NCBI RefSeq assembly: GCF_013377295.1
Contig: NZ_CP016180.1
Span: 1,240,001 to 1,304,000, forward strand
Source: Pasteurella skyensis
GTDB lineage: Bacteria > Pseudomonadota > Gammaproteobacteria > Enterobacterales > Pasteurellaceae
Reading direction: 5' to 3'
Length of the DNA stretch: 64,000 nt
The notes under the pieces were generated by a model, which saw only the letters and a list, made by a program, of their open reading frames with translations, made no database searches and was not told the origin of the DNA. Below are positions 56,672 through 64,000 of the stretch, piece by piece. How positions within the stretch are numbered: position 1 is the stretch's first letter; each line of letters opens with the position of its first letter. Both the position numbers and the translations under genes were made by a program.

Positions 56672-57511
56672 ATGAACTATAATGATAAATCACTTTCTGC
56701 TTTAACTCTTGGTCAAGACACTGACTATAAAAGTTGTTACGATCCTAACTTACTTCACGCTGTACCTCGACAGCTAAATCGTGATCAGCTTGGGATCACT
56801 GAAAAACAACCTTTCACTGAAGGATCTGATATCTGGACGCTTTATGAACTTTCTTGGTTAAATAGCAATGGCATTCCACAGGTTGCAATTGCCGATGTTT
56901 GGCTTGATTTTAAGAGTGAAAATTTAATTGAATCAAAAAGTTTTAAACTCTATCTAAATAGTTTTAATCAAACTAAATTTGATTCTATTGAACAGGTTGA
57001 ACAAAGGTTGCAAACAGATCTTAGTCAATGTGCAAGCGGTAAGATCTTAGTTAAAATTCGCAAATTATCCGATTATAATCAACAACAAATCGCTCAATTT
57101 GAAGGCGAGAATATTGATGAACAATCCATTGAAGTCAGTGACTATCAATTCTCTAATCTTTATTTAAAAGATATTGCTGAAGGTGAGGTTTGTGAAGAAA
57201 CTTTAGTGAGCCATTTATTAAAATCAAACTGCCTGATTACCAACCAACCTGATTGGGGTAGCTTACAAATTCGTTATGTAGGTAAAAAATTAAATCGTGA
57301 AAAATTATTACGTTATATTATTTCATTTCGTGAACATAATGAGTTCCACGAACAGTGTGTAGAACGTATTTTTTGTGATTTAATGCAATTTGCGCAACCT
57401 GAAAAATTAACGGTGTACGCTCGCTATACACGACGAGGTGGTTTAGACATTAATCCATTCCGTTCTAATTTTGAAGCTGTTCCTGAAAATTACAGGTTAG
57501 CTAGACAATAG
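56672..57511 (+). CDS. queF: NADPH-dependent 7-cyano-7-deazaguanine reductase
   Basis: QueF reduces preQ0 to preQ1 in queuosine biosynthesis. At 279 residues it is the long (YqcD/E. coli-type) bimodular form. The active-site Cys is in [13 protein letters not shown], and the [11 protein letters not shown] segment carries the substrate-binding Glu. No preQ1 riboswitch was recognised in the short leader. It stands between upp and hldE as a separate unit. Confidence 0.95.
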   Translation: MNYNDKSLSALTLGQDTDYKSCYDPNLLHAVPRQLNRDQLGITEKQPFTEGSDIWTLYELSWLNSNGIPQVAIADVWLDFKSENLIESKSFKLYLNSFNQTKFDSIEQVEQRLQTDLSQCASGKILVKIRKLSDYNQQQIAQFEGENIDEQSIEVSDYQFSNLYLKDIAEGEVCEETLVSHLLKSNCLITNQPDWGSLQIRYVGKKLNREKLLRYIISFREHNEFHEQCVERIFCDLMQFAQPEKLTVYARYTRRGGLDINPFRSNFEAVPENYRLARQ

Positions 57512-57566
57512 TGTGAATGAAGCAGTACGATCTTGTATAAAATTTGCAAATTTTTACTACAATGAT

Positions 57567-57575
57567 ACCGCTTGT
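57567..57575 (-). other. DNA uptake signal between queF and hldE
   Basis: ACCGCTTGT (complement of ACAAGCGGT), with AATTTGCAAA about 20 bases to the left, and a partial opposed AAGCAGTACGAT upstream that may form a weak hairpin. Confidence 0.7.
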
Positions 57576-57640
57576 TTTCACTCTATTAAGTAATATGATA
57601 AAATCCAACGTTGTTTTTTTAGATATAAGTAATAATTATT

Positions 57641-59068
57641 ATGATGATGCAATGCTCTTCTCAGTTTAAAAATGCTAAGGTTTTAGTCCTTGGTGATGTT
57701 ATGTTAGATCGTTATTGGTTTGGTGCAACCAACCGAATTTCTCCTGAAGCCCCTGTTCCCGTTGTCAAAGTTCAAAACCTTGAAGAACGCGCGGGAGGGG
57801 CAGCTAACGTCGCAATGAATATTGCTGCGTTAAATGTTCCCGTTACTCTGCACGGTTTAGTAGGTGATGATGAGGCAGGTAGTATCTTAGATAAACTACT
57901 CAATAAACATCATATTCAAAATCACTGTGTTACATTAGATACTCACCCAACCATTACTAAATTACGTGTGCTTTCTCGTCATCAACAACTGTTACGTTTA
58001 GATTTTGAAGAAAATTTTCACAATCTATCCAGTCAACACCTATTAGAAAAACTGACTAATGAGGTTGCTGAATATGGTGCATTAATTTTATCGGATTATG
58101 GTAAAGGTACCTTAGATGATGTTCAAAATATGATTCAAATTGCTCGTAAAGTTAATATTCCAATATTGGTTGATCCTAAAGGTACAAACTTTGAACGCTA
58201 TCGAGGCGCTACTCTGTTAACTCCAAATATGACGGAATTTGAAGCTGTTATGGGGCAATGTAAAACTGATGAAGAGCTCGTTGAAAAAGGGTTACAATTA
58301 ATTGCCAATTACGATCTTGCTGCTCTGCTTGTTACTCGCTCCGAAAAAGGAATGACACTACTTCGTCCAAATCAAGAGGCCTATCATTTACCAACCCTTG
58401 CTAAAGAAGTTTTTGATGTAACAGGTGCGGGAGATACGGTGATTAGTGTCCTCGCCACCGCCCTTGCTGACGGACGCTCTTATGAAGAAGCCTGTTATCT
58501 GGCTAATGCCGCTGCGGGTGTAGTAGTCGGTAAATTAGGAACATCAACTCTCACACCAACGGAATTGGAACACGCTATTCATCATCGCAGTGAAACAGGT
58601 TTCGGAATAATGACAGAACAAGAGTTGAAATCCACTATTTCTCAAATCAAACGACGTGGTGAAGTAATTATAATGACCAATGGCTGTTTTGATATTCTTC
58701 ACCCAGGTCACGTCTCTTATTTAGAAAATGCACGTAAGCTAGGCGATCGTTTAATTGTAGCTGTAAATAGCGATGAATCCGTTAAACGTTTGAAAGGCGA
58801 AGATCGTCCTATCAACGATTTGAATGCTCGAATGGCAGTACTTGCAGGACTTTCCTCTGTAGACTGGGTCGTTCCCTTTGAGGAAGATACCCCTCAACGC
58901 TTAATTAGTGAAATTTTACCTGATTTATTAGTAAAAGGGGGAGATTATCGCCCAGAAGATATTGCGGGTAGTAAAGAAGTATGGGCAAATGGAGGCGACG
59001 TTAAAGTGCTTAATTTTGAAGATGGTTGCTCTACCTCAAATATTATTAAAAAGATCCAAGCGTCTTAA
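57641..59068 (+). CDS. hldE: Bifunctional heptose-7-phosphate kinase / heptose-1-phosphate adenylyltransferase
   Basis: HldE makes ADP-heptose for the LPS inner core. The 475-residue product has an N-terminal ribokinase-fold kinase ([11 protein letters not shown], then the [12 protein letters not shown] anion hole at about 262-273) and a C-terminal nucleotidyltransferase with [17 protein letters not shown] (HxGH). Three ATG codons open the frame; the first is used here but the exact start is uncertain by two codons. Confidence 0.96.
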   Translation: MMMQCSSQFKNAKVLVLGDVMLDRYWFGATNRISPEAPVPVVKVQNLEERAGGAANVAMNIAALNVPVTLHGLVGDDEAGSILDKLLNKHHIQNHCVTLDTHPTITKLRVLSRHQQLLRLDFEENFHNLSSQHLLEKLTNEVAEYGALILSDYGKGTLDDVQNMIQIARKVNIPILVDPKGTNFERYRGATLLTPNMTEFEAVMGQCKTDEELVEKGLQLIANYDLAALLVTRSEKGMTLLRPNQEAYHLPTLAKEVFDVTGAGDTVISVLATALADGRSYEEACYLANAAAGVVVGKLGTSTLTPTELEHAIHHRSETGFGIMTEQELKSTISQIKRRGEVIIMTNGCFDILHPGHVSYLENARKLGDRLIVAVNSDESVKRLKGEDRPINDLNARMAVLAGLSSVDWVVPFEEDTPQRLISEILPDLLVKGGDYRPEDIAGSKEVWANGGDVKVLNFEDGCSTSNIIKKIQAS

Positions 59069-59162
59069 TCTTGATAAAACATAAAGATTAATGAACTTTT
59101 TAGCTGTATATCACTCCAATGGTTCAGCTTAATTAAAAAAAGAATAATGAAAGGAATTTATA

Positions 59163-60101
59163 ATGAAATTTAGTTTTGTAAAATCGTCTCTTGTAACACT
59201 TGTAACGCTACTTGCCACTAATCAGTTTGCAATGGCGCAAGAACGTGTTGTTGCATTAGTAGATGATCATATGATTATGGAGAGTCAAGTCAAGCGTCAT
59301 ATGAATAGACACTCAAATCACCAAAAAGCACTTGAAGCGACTATCGATGATTATCTCATCCAAAAAGCAGTAAAAGACTCTGGTGTGCATATTGAGTATC
59401 AACAAGTAAATCAAGTCATTGAAAATATTATTGCGCAGAATGGTATTACTTATGGTCAATTACTCGATGCATTAGACTATCAAGGAATTTCTTTCACTGA
59501 CTATGCGCAAAAAATTTCGGATCAAATGTTGATGGATCAAGTACGTCAAGTCACCATTGGTAAATCTGTCAAAGTCGATCCTAAAGATGTTCAAGCACTA
59601 GCCAAACAAATGCTAGAAAAAGCGAAAACAAAGGGATCATTAAAAAATGCGACTGCGAAACAGTATCGCATCAGCCATATATTGATCAAAGCAAATCCTA
59701 TTTTAAACGATGCTCAAGCTAAGCAAAAACTGATGGATCTCAAAGCACAAATCAATGCTGGAAGTATCACTTTTGAAAAAGCGGCGGAAGAAAACTCGCT
59801 AGATTATATTTCTGCTGCCGATGGTGGTGACTTAGGTTGGAATTTCCCTGATGTTTACGATCCTCGTTTTGCTAAGCGTATCAAATCAAGTAAATTAGGC
59901 GTGATTTCGGCACCTTTTCAATCTAAATTTGGTTGGCATATCTTAAAAGTAACGGATACTCGTCAAAAAGATACGACTAAAGAAGTCTATTTACAAAAAG
60001 CCTATAGACAACTTTTTGAAAAACAAGCAAGAGAGTATTCCAAAGATTGGGTTAAAGCGTTAAGAAAGAATGCGAGAATTGAATATATTAGTGATAAATA
60101 A
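59163..60101 (+). CDS. surA: Periplasmic peptidyl-prolyl isomerase/chaperone SurA
   Basis: SurA carries outer-membrane proteins across the periplasm to BAM. The product (312 residues) has a signal peptide (to about AMAQ), the SurA N-terminal chaperone region, and one parvulin domain (about 165-265: RISHILIKANP to GWHILKVTD), rather than the two of E. coli SurA (428 residues). The single-domain form is the one typical of Haemophilus-type genomes. Confidence 0.9.
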   Translation: MKFSFVKSSLVTLVTLLATNQFAMAQERVVALVDDHMIMESQVKRHMNRHSNHQKALEATIDDYLIQKAVKDSGVHIEYQQVNQVIENIIAQNGITYGQLLDALDYQGISFTDYAQKISDQMLMDQVRQVTIGKSVKVDPKDVQALAKQMLEKAKTKGSLKNATAKQYRISHILIKANPILNDAQAKQKLMDLKAQINAGSITFEKAAEENSLDYISAADGGDLGWNFPDVYDPRFAKRIKSSKLGVISAPFQSKFGWHILKVTDTRQKDTTKEVYLQKAYRQLFEKQAREYSKDWVKALRKNARIEYISDK

Positions 60102-60109
60102 TATTAAAC

Positions 60110-60134
60110 GCCTCTGTTTTCAGAGGCTTTTTTT
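60110..60134 (+). terminator. Terminator of surA
   Basis: GCCTCTG/CAGAGGC with a TTTT loop and a 7-base T run. Confidence 0.9.
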
Positions 60135-60191
60135 ATCTAGTACGTTATAATAGCTTTAATTTATCTTTATTTATTCGATTTTAGGAACATA

Positions 60192-61040
60192 ATGTCATCA
60201 TCTCATTCAAAAAAACACTTAGGTCATACTGCTCGAAAACGCTTTGGGCAGAATTTTCTACAGGATCAAAATGTTATTCACAATATCGTTTCAGCGATTC
60301 ACCCTCAAAACAGTGATTTCTTATTAGAGATTGGCCCTGGATTAGGAGCATTAACTGAACCTGTGGCTGAAAGAGTCGATAAATTAACAGTTATCGAACT
60401 TGATCGTGATTTAGCAGAACGTTTACGTCATCATCCATTTCTTAATCAAAAACTGACGGTGATTGAGCAAGATGCCTTAAATTTTAATTTTCGTGACTAT
60501 TTTAAATCGTTAAATTTAGAAGAAAGCTGTGGCATTCGAGTATTTGGTAATTTACCTTATAATATTTCTACTCCTTTGATTTTTCACCTCTTAACTTTTC
60601 ACGATTTAATTCAAGATATGCACTTTATGTTGCAAAAAGAGGTTGTTAAACGCTTATGTGCTGCTCCAAATAGCAAAGCCTATGGTCGTTTAACGGTAAT
60701 GGCACAATATTACTGCCAAATTATGCCAGTTTTAGAAGTGCCACCTTCTGCCTTTAAACCTGCTCCAAAAGTGGATTCTGCGGTGGTACGTCTTGTTCCT
60801 TACACTGTACTACCCTACCCTGCAAAAGACGTTCGTTATTTAAGTCGAGTAGTAACGCAGGCATTTAATCAACGCCGTAAAACATTAAGAAATTCGCTTT
60901 CTCAATTATTTACAGCAGAACAATTAGAATCTCTAGGAATGAATTTACAGGCTCGTGCAGAAAACCTGAGTTTGGCGGATTATGTATTACTGGCTAACTG
61001 GTTGTACGATAACGCATCAGAAAATCAACTTTCTTTATAA
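60192..61040 (+). CDS. rsmA: 16S rRNA dimethyladenosine transferase
   Basis: RsmA (KsgA) dimethylates A1518 and A1519 of 16S rRNA late in 30S assembly. The 282-residue product has the AdoMet motif [22 protein letters not shown] at the N-terminus and the catalytic GNLPYNIST motif. It follows surA, as in enterics (surA-pdxA-rsmA), but pdxA is absent between them. Confidence 0.97.
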   Translation: MSSSHSKKHLGHTARKRFGQNFLQDQNVIHNIVSAIHPQNSDFLLEIGPGLGALTEPVAERVDKLTVIELDRDLAERLRHHPFLNQKLTVIEQDALNFNFRDYFKSLNLEESCGIRVFGNLPYNISTPLIFHLLTFHDLIQDMHFMLQKEVVKRLCAAPNSKAYGRLTVMAQYYCQIMPVLEVPPSAFKPAPKVDSAVVRLVPYTVLPYPAKDVRYLSRVVTQAFNQRRKTLRNSLSQLFTAEQLESLGMNLQARAENLSLADYVLLANWLYDNASENQLSL

Positions 61041-61080
61041 GTAATCAATTAAATCTAGAATAAGATTGTTACTCCGTTCC

Positions 61081-61140
61081 TGAGCCTGTCGAAAGGTGGG
61101 TGAGATGTAGGAAAAAAGCACTTATACTTCGACAAGCTCA
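61081..61140. repeat. REP-like palindromic element after rsmA
   Basis: TGAGCCTGTCGAA (61081-61093) faces TTCGACAAGCTCA (61128-61140), matching at 12 of 13 positions. It has the same core as the elements at 14560-15550 and 43198-43260, in opposite outward orientation to the latter. The gap 61041-61328 otherwise has a terminator only. Confidence 0.75.
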
Positions 61141-61221
61141 GTAACCGTGCTTTAACAAGCTAACCAACGGTACAATACTATTTTAGTGCTAGTTTCAATT
61201 TAAGGGAGTATAAAAAGTCAA

Positions 61222-61249
61222 AACCTCTTCCTATTTACAGGAAGAGGCT
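61222..61249 (-). terminator. Terminator of the DUF3108-like gene
   Basis: CCTCTTCCT/AGGAAGAGG (9-base stem, 6-base loop), followed on the minus strand by TTTTGACTTTT. Confidence 0.82.
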
Positions 61250-61328
61250 TAAAAAATAATGACTGAAAATTTGCAAATTCTTTAACAAATGTTACCGCTA
61301 TAATTCAATGACTTAGCTGTATAACTCT

Positions 61329-61976
61329 TTATTTTACCAATCCATCAAATTCTAATTTATAGTTATCACCATCTCTATTATAAGAAATATAACGAGGGAA
61401 TTTTTCATTCGCATATTTTTTTACAGTGATATCTTTGTTACCCGTCTTAAATTTATAAGTAATCTCTTTAAAAATAGATTTATTTTTAGTGATATTGTTA
61501 ACTGTTTTTTTAACCGATATATTTTTCATTGGATAAATTTTCTTACCATTCGTAATTTGAAAACTATTAGGTAATTTATCAAAATAACTTAATTGGTAGG
61601 CCATTGTAAATAAGTCAAAAATAGGCAATGCTAATGGAACAACATTTAACTCTCTTCCCTCTTTTACCCTACCATAAGTAACGGTTTTTGAATCAATTTC
61701 ACTGATAGCATAAATACTACCATTGCGTAAATCTCGATAACTGAGCATATCAAAACGATCTTGATGTTTTAAACCACTGGATGAAAAAACAATGCTATAT
61801 AGTGGAATATTAATTTTTGCATTAATACTATACTGGTTATCATCATTTTGAAAATGAACATAAGCTGGCATTAAATAATTTGAAGTATACTTAATACGAA
61901 AATCTTCTGCCATTGCGATTGAACTAAAGGCAACACTTCCAAGTGCAATATATTTAATTGTCGTCCATAGTTTCAT
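61329..61976 (-). CDS. DUF3108-like periplasmic protein
   Basis: A 215-residue exported protein: a signal peptide (to about residue 23, AMA) precedes a beta-rich domain starting FRIKYTSNYLM and ending PRYISYNRDGDNYKLEFDGL, the general pattern of DUF3108 proteins. The molecular role is unknown. It starts immediately after the cysB stop (TAAATG), so it is translationally coupled to cysB. No lipobox is present. Confidence 0.7.
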   Translation of the reverse strand: MKLWTTIKYIALGSVAFSSIAMAEDFRIKYTSNYLMPAYVHFQNDDNQYSINAKINIPLYSIVFSSSGLKHQDRFDMLSYRDLRNGSIYAISEIDSKTVTYGRVKEGRELNVVPLALPIFDLFTMAYQLSYFDKLPNSFQITNGKKIYPMKNISVKKTVNNITKNKSIFKEITYKFKTGNKDITVKKYANEKFPRYISYNRDGDNYKLEFDGLVK

Positions 61977-62960
61977 TTATTTTTCCTCTAATTGAGTGTG
62001 TTCAAATAATCGAGTAATACTATTATTATCTCGTAATTGTTCTGCCTTTTCTACCACAGTGCGAGTTAAGTGTGGTGAAAATTCAGTAATAAAATCATAT
62101 AAATAGTGACGTAAAAACATTCCTCTTTTAAATGCTATATGCGTCATACTAGCTTGAAATAAATGTTGTACATTAATTGCCACTAAATCTTTATCAAGCT
62201 CAGTATATGCCATTGATGCCATAATTCCCACTCCCATTCCTAAACGAACATAGGTTTTAATCACATCAGCATCCGTTGCACTAAATACAATTTTAGGTAA
62301 AACTCCCGCTTGATTAAAGGCATTATCAAGATCAGAATTTTCTGAAAAACCAAAGGTATAAGTAATTAAATCATACTTACTGAGCTCTTTGACTGTCAAA
62401 GCACTCGGTTGGTTCACAAATTTTGCAAGAGGATGATCTTTTTTTACTATTACAGAGCGATTCCAAAGGTAACAAGGCAATAAAATAACCCCATCAAATA
62501 GATTCTGAGATTCAGTTACAATCACTAAATCAACTTCATTCTCAAGCAGTGCACTATAAATTTGGATAGGAGAACCTTGATGAAGGTGAATACTAATATT
62601 AGGGTATTTCTGTTTAAAAGCGGTAATCACATTAGGTAATACATAACGAGCTTGAGTATTAGACGCCGCAATTCTAATCACACCTTTATTCGGTTGCGTT
62701 TTCTCTTCTGCAATTAATTTAATGCCTTCAGATTTAACCAATACTTCCCGTGCAATTTTTACTATTTTTTCCCCTTCAACCGTCAAGCCTTTCAAATGCT
62801 TACCATTGCGTTCAAAAATATTAATACCCAATTCCTGCTCTAACAAACGTACTTGTTTACTAATACCTGGTTGTGAAGTATAAAGTGCTTTGGCTGTATC
62901 GGAAATATTCAAGTTCTGATTTACAATTTCAACAATATAGCGAAGCTGTATGAGTTTCAT
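61977..62960 (-). CDS. cysB: LysR-family transcriptional regulator CysB
   Basis: CysB controls cysteine biosynthesis and sulfur assimilation with N-acetylserine as inducer. The 327-residue product aligns along its length with E. coli CysB (324). It has the N-terminal winged helix (QLRYIVEIVNQNLNISDTAKALYTSQPGISKQVRLLE), the effector-binding region with NTQARYVLP and HQGSP, and the ATDADVIKTYVRLGMGVGI motif. It is followed by the coupled DUF3108-like gene and preceded closely by yjjG. Confidence 0.93.
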   Translation of the reverse strand: MKLIQLRYIVEIVNQNLNISDTAKALYTSQPGISKQVRLLEQELGINIFERNGKHLKGLTVEGEKIVKIAREVLVKSEGIKLIAEEKTQPNKGVIRIAASNTQARYVLPNVITAFKQKYPNISIHLHQGSPIQIYSALLENEVDLVIVTESQNLFDGVILLPCYLWNRSVIVKKDHPLAKFVNQPSALTVKELSKYDLITYTFGFSENSDLDNAFNQAGVLPKIVFSATDADVIKTYVRLGMGVGIMASMAYTELDKDLVAINVQHLFQASMTHIAFKRGMFLRHYLYDFITEFSPHLTRTVVEKAEQLRDNNSITRLFEHTQLEEK

Positions 62961-62969
62961 TTTAAGCTC

Positions 62970-63641
62970 TTATTTCACAATATCAATGAGGTGTAGCATA
63001 TCATTGATTTCATAGGTGGGTTTAATTTGCGTATCATTGATATGATTATGAGGATTAAACCAACAAGTATCAAATCCTGCGTTATATCCTCCTAAAATAT
63101 CTGAAGCAAGCGTATCTCCCACCATCAACACATCTGAATGATCGATTTTACCTATTTTAGATAAGGTATAATCAAAAATTTTCACATCTGGTTTAGGCGT
63201 ACCCACTTCCTCTGAAACCACTAATAAATCAAAAAAATGCTTAGTATTGGTATTGGTTAAACGAGTCTCCTGCAACTGTGTAAAACCATTTGTGACAATA
63301 CCCATTTTTACTTTTCCATAAAAATGATTAAGCATTGACTCCACATTTGGTAAAGGCACACTTACTTTTGCCATTTCATTCATCAGTTCTTTATTTAACT
63401 GTAACGCAGGTTGCCCAGTCTGTTTTGATAAAGCTTCAAAACGACGAGTTTGAATATCTTGAGCTTGAATTTCTTTATTTTGATAAGCAATCCATAGTGG
63501 TTTATTGATAGCTTGAAACGCCTCATAATCTTGTTTTGTAAAATCAATATCATAGCGCTTCAGTACCCTGCTTAATCCCAAATAAGAATTAAACGAAAAC
63601 AGTGTTTCATCTGCATCAAATAAAATCCATTTATATTTCAT
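62970..63641 (-). CDS. yjjG: Pyrimidine 5'-nucleotidase YjjG
   Basis: A HAD-family phosphatase that dephosphorylates pyrimidine and non-canonical nucleotides. The 223-residue product has motif I DADETLF (nucleophile Asp), motif II with Thr in IVTNGFT, motif III Lys in GTPKPD, and motif IV GDTLASDILGG. It starts just before the ygfZ stop, 1 base apart, indicating a shared transcript with ygfZ and perhaps cysB. Confidence 0.92.
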   Translation of the reverse strand: MKYKWILFDADETLFSFNSYLGLSRVLKRYDIDFTKQDYEAFQAINKPLWIAYQNKEIQAQDIQTRRFEALSKQTGQPALQLNKELMNEMAKVSVPLPNVESMLNHFYGKVKMGIVTNGFTQLQETRLTNTNTKHFFDLLVVSEEVGTPKPDVKIFDYTLSKIGKIDHSDVLMVGDTLASDILGGYNAGFDTCWFNPHNHINDTQIKPTYEINDMLHLIDIVK

Positions 63642-63642
63642 A

Positions 63643-64000
63643 TTAATTCTCTAATAAATAAGGTTGTGGGAATAGGGTTAATTCCACACCATTAACTCTA
63701 AACAGCGTTTCAGAATCAATATCTTTATTTAAAACTGCCTGTATCCAAAGTTGATTTTCTACAATTATTCCTTGTAAGATCGTTCCTGTTGCTCTCCAGT
63801 TTTCACCTAATTGCATTTCAACCGCAGTCCCAATCTCTGGTAATTCTGTTGTGGAAGAAGCCGTTCCAACTAAAGTAAACATAGCCCTTTTATTGGCACC
63901 TCGATACTTTGCCCGTGCCACCATCTCTTGACCAATATAACACCCTTTTTTAAAAGAGATTGCTTGCTCAATACATTGCAAATTTAAGGCTTGAGGAATA
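63643..64000 (-). CDS. ygfZ: tRNA-modifying protein YgfZ, C-terminal part (cut by window edge)
   Basis: This is the last 118 codons of the folate-dependent YgfZ, which supports iron-sulfur cluster enzymes such as MiaB. The signature KGCYIGQEMVARAKYRGANKRA carries the conserved Cys. The frame is open to the window edge (reads IPQALNLQCIEQA), so the gene continues to the right. It is adjacent to yjjG on the same strand. Confidence 0.9.
   Translation of the reverse strand, partial: IPQALNLQCIEQAISFKKGCYIGQEMVARAKYRGANKRAMFTLVGTASSTTELPEIGTAVEMQLGENWRATGTILQGIIVENQLWIQAVLNKDIDSETLFRVNGVELTLFPQPYLLEN

Overview
The window is a piece of a Pasteurellaceae chromosome, low in GC. Gene content and order match Haemophilus/Actinobacillus-type genomes (sspAB, truC-yqcC, the rpsB to lpxA envelope block, rplM-rpsI). 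DNA uptake signals of the ACAAGCGGT (Actinobacillus pleuropneumoniae-like) subtype, often followed by TTTGCAAA, occur throughout. The species cannot be fixed from the sequence alone. The left edge cuts dnaX and the right edge cuts ygfZ.

Layout: 1-2.1 kb carries dnaX (partial), apt and sspA-sspB. 2.2-13.2 kb is one giant trimeric autotransporter adhesin gene (3646 residues) with a near-identical 1365-bp tandem repeat array. 13.5-14.5 kb is truC-yqcC. 14.56-15.55 kb is a gene-free tandem array of about 237-bp units built from REP-like palindromes. 15.6-22.1 kb holds bamE, yejK, argG, yhbY, a purine permease under a perfect PurR operator, nagK and gloB. 22.1-24.9 kb is a small accessory island: a toxin-antitoxin pair, an insertion sequence, an orphan gene behind a perfect 14-bp palindrome, and a phage antirepressor-like remnant. 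25-30.5 kb is guaB, two unknown genes, guaA and dapA, followed by uraA with a second PurR operator.

31.8-45.9 kb is the conserved outer-membrane/translation block on the minus strand: rpsB-tsf-pyrH-(argO)-frr-dxr-uppS-cdsA-rseP-bamA-skp-lpxD-fabZ-lpxA. It couples translation factors to isoprenoid carrier, phospholipid, lipid A and outer-membrane-protein assembly. 46.3-54.8 kb has zapG and then a complete type I secretion locus: a BapA/LapA-like calcium-loop adhesin, a lipoprotein TolC-like outer-membrane protein, an ABC exporter and an HlyD-type adaptor. A run of 17 T lies in the adhesin's promoter region, suggesting phase variation. 55-64 kb is housekeeping: rplM-rpsI, upp, queF, hldE, surA, rsmA, then cysB with a DUF3108-like gene, yjjG and ygfZ.

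The most interesting material is the secreted and surface-exposed set: two adhesin loci, each with a structure suited to rapid variation (tandem repeat amplification in one, a homopolymer tract in the other), plus the REP-derived tandem array and the small accessory island. No tRNA, rRNA or CRISPR array was seen.
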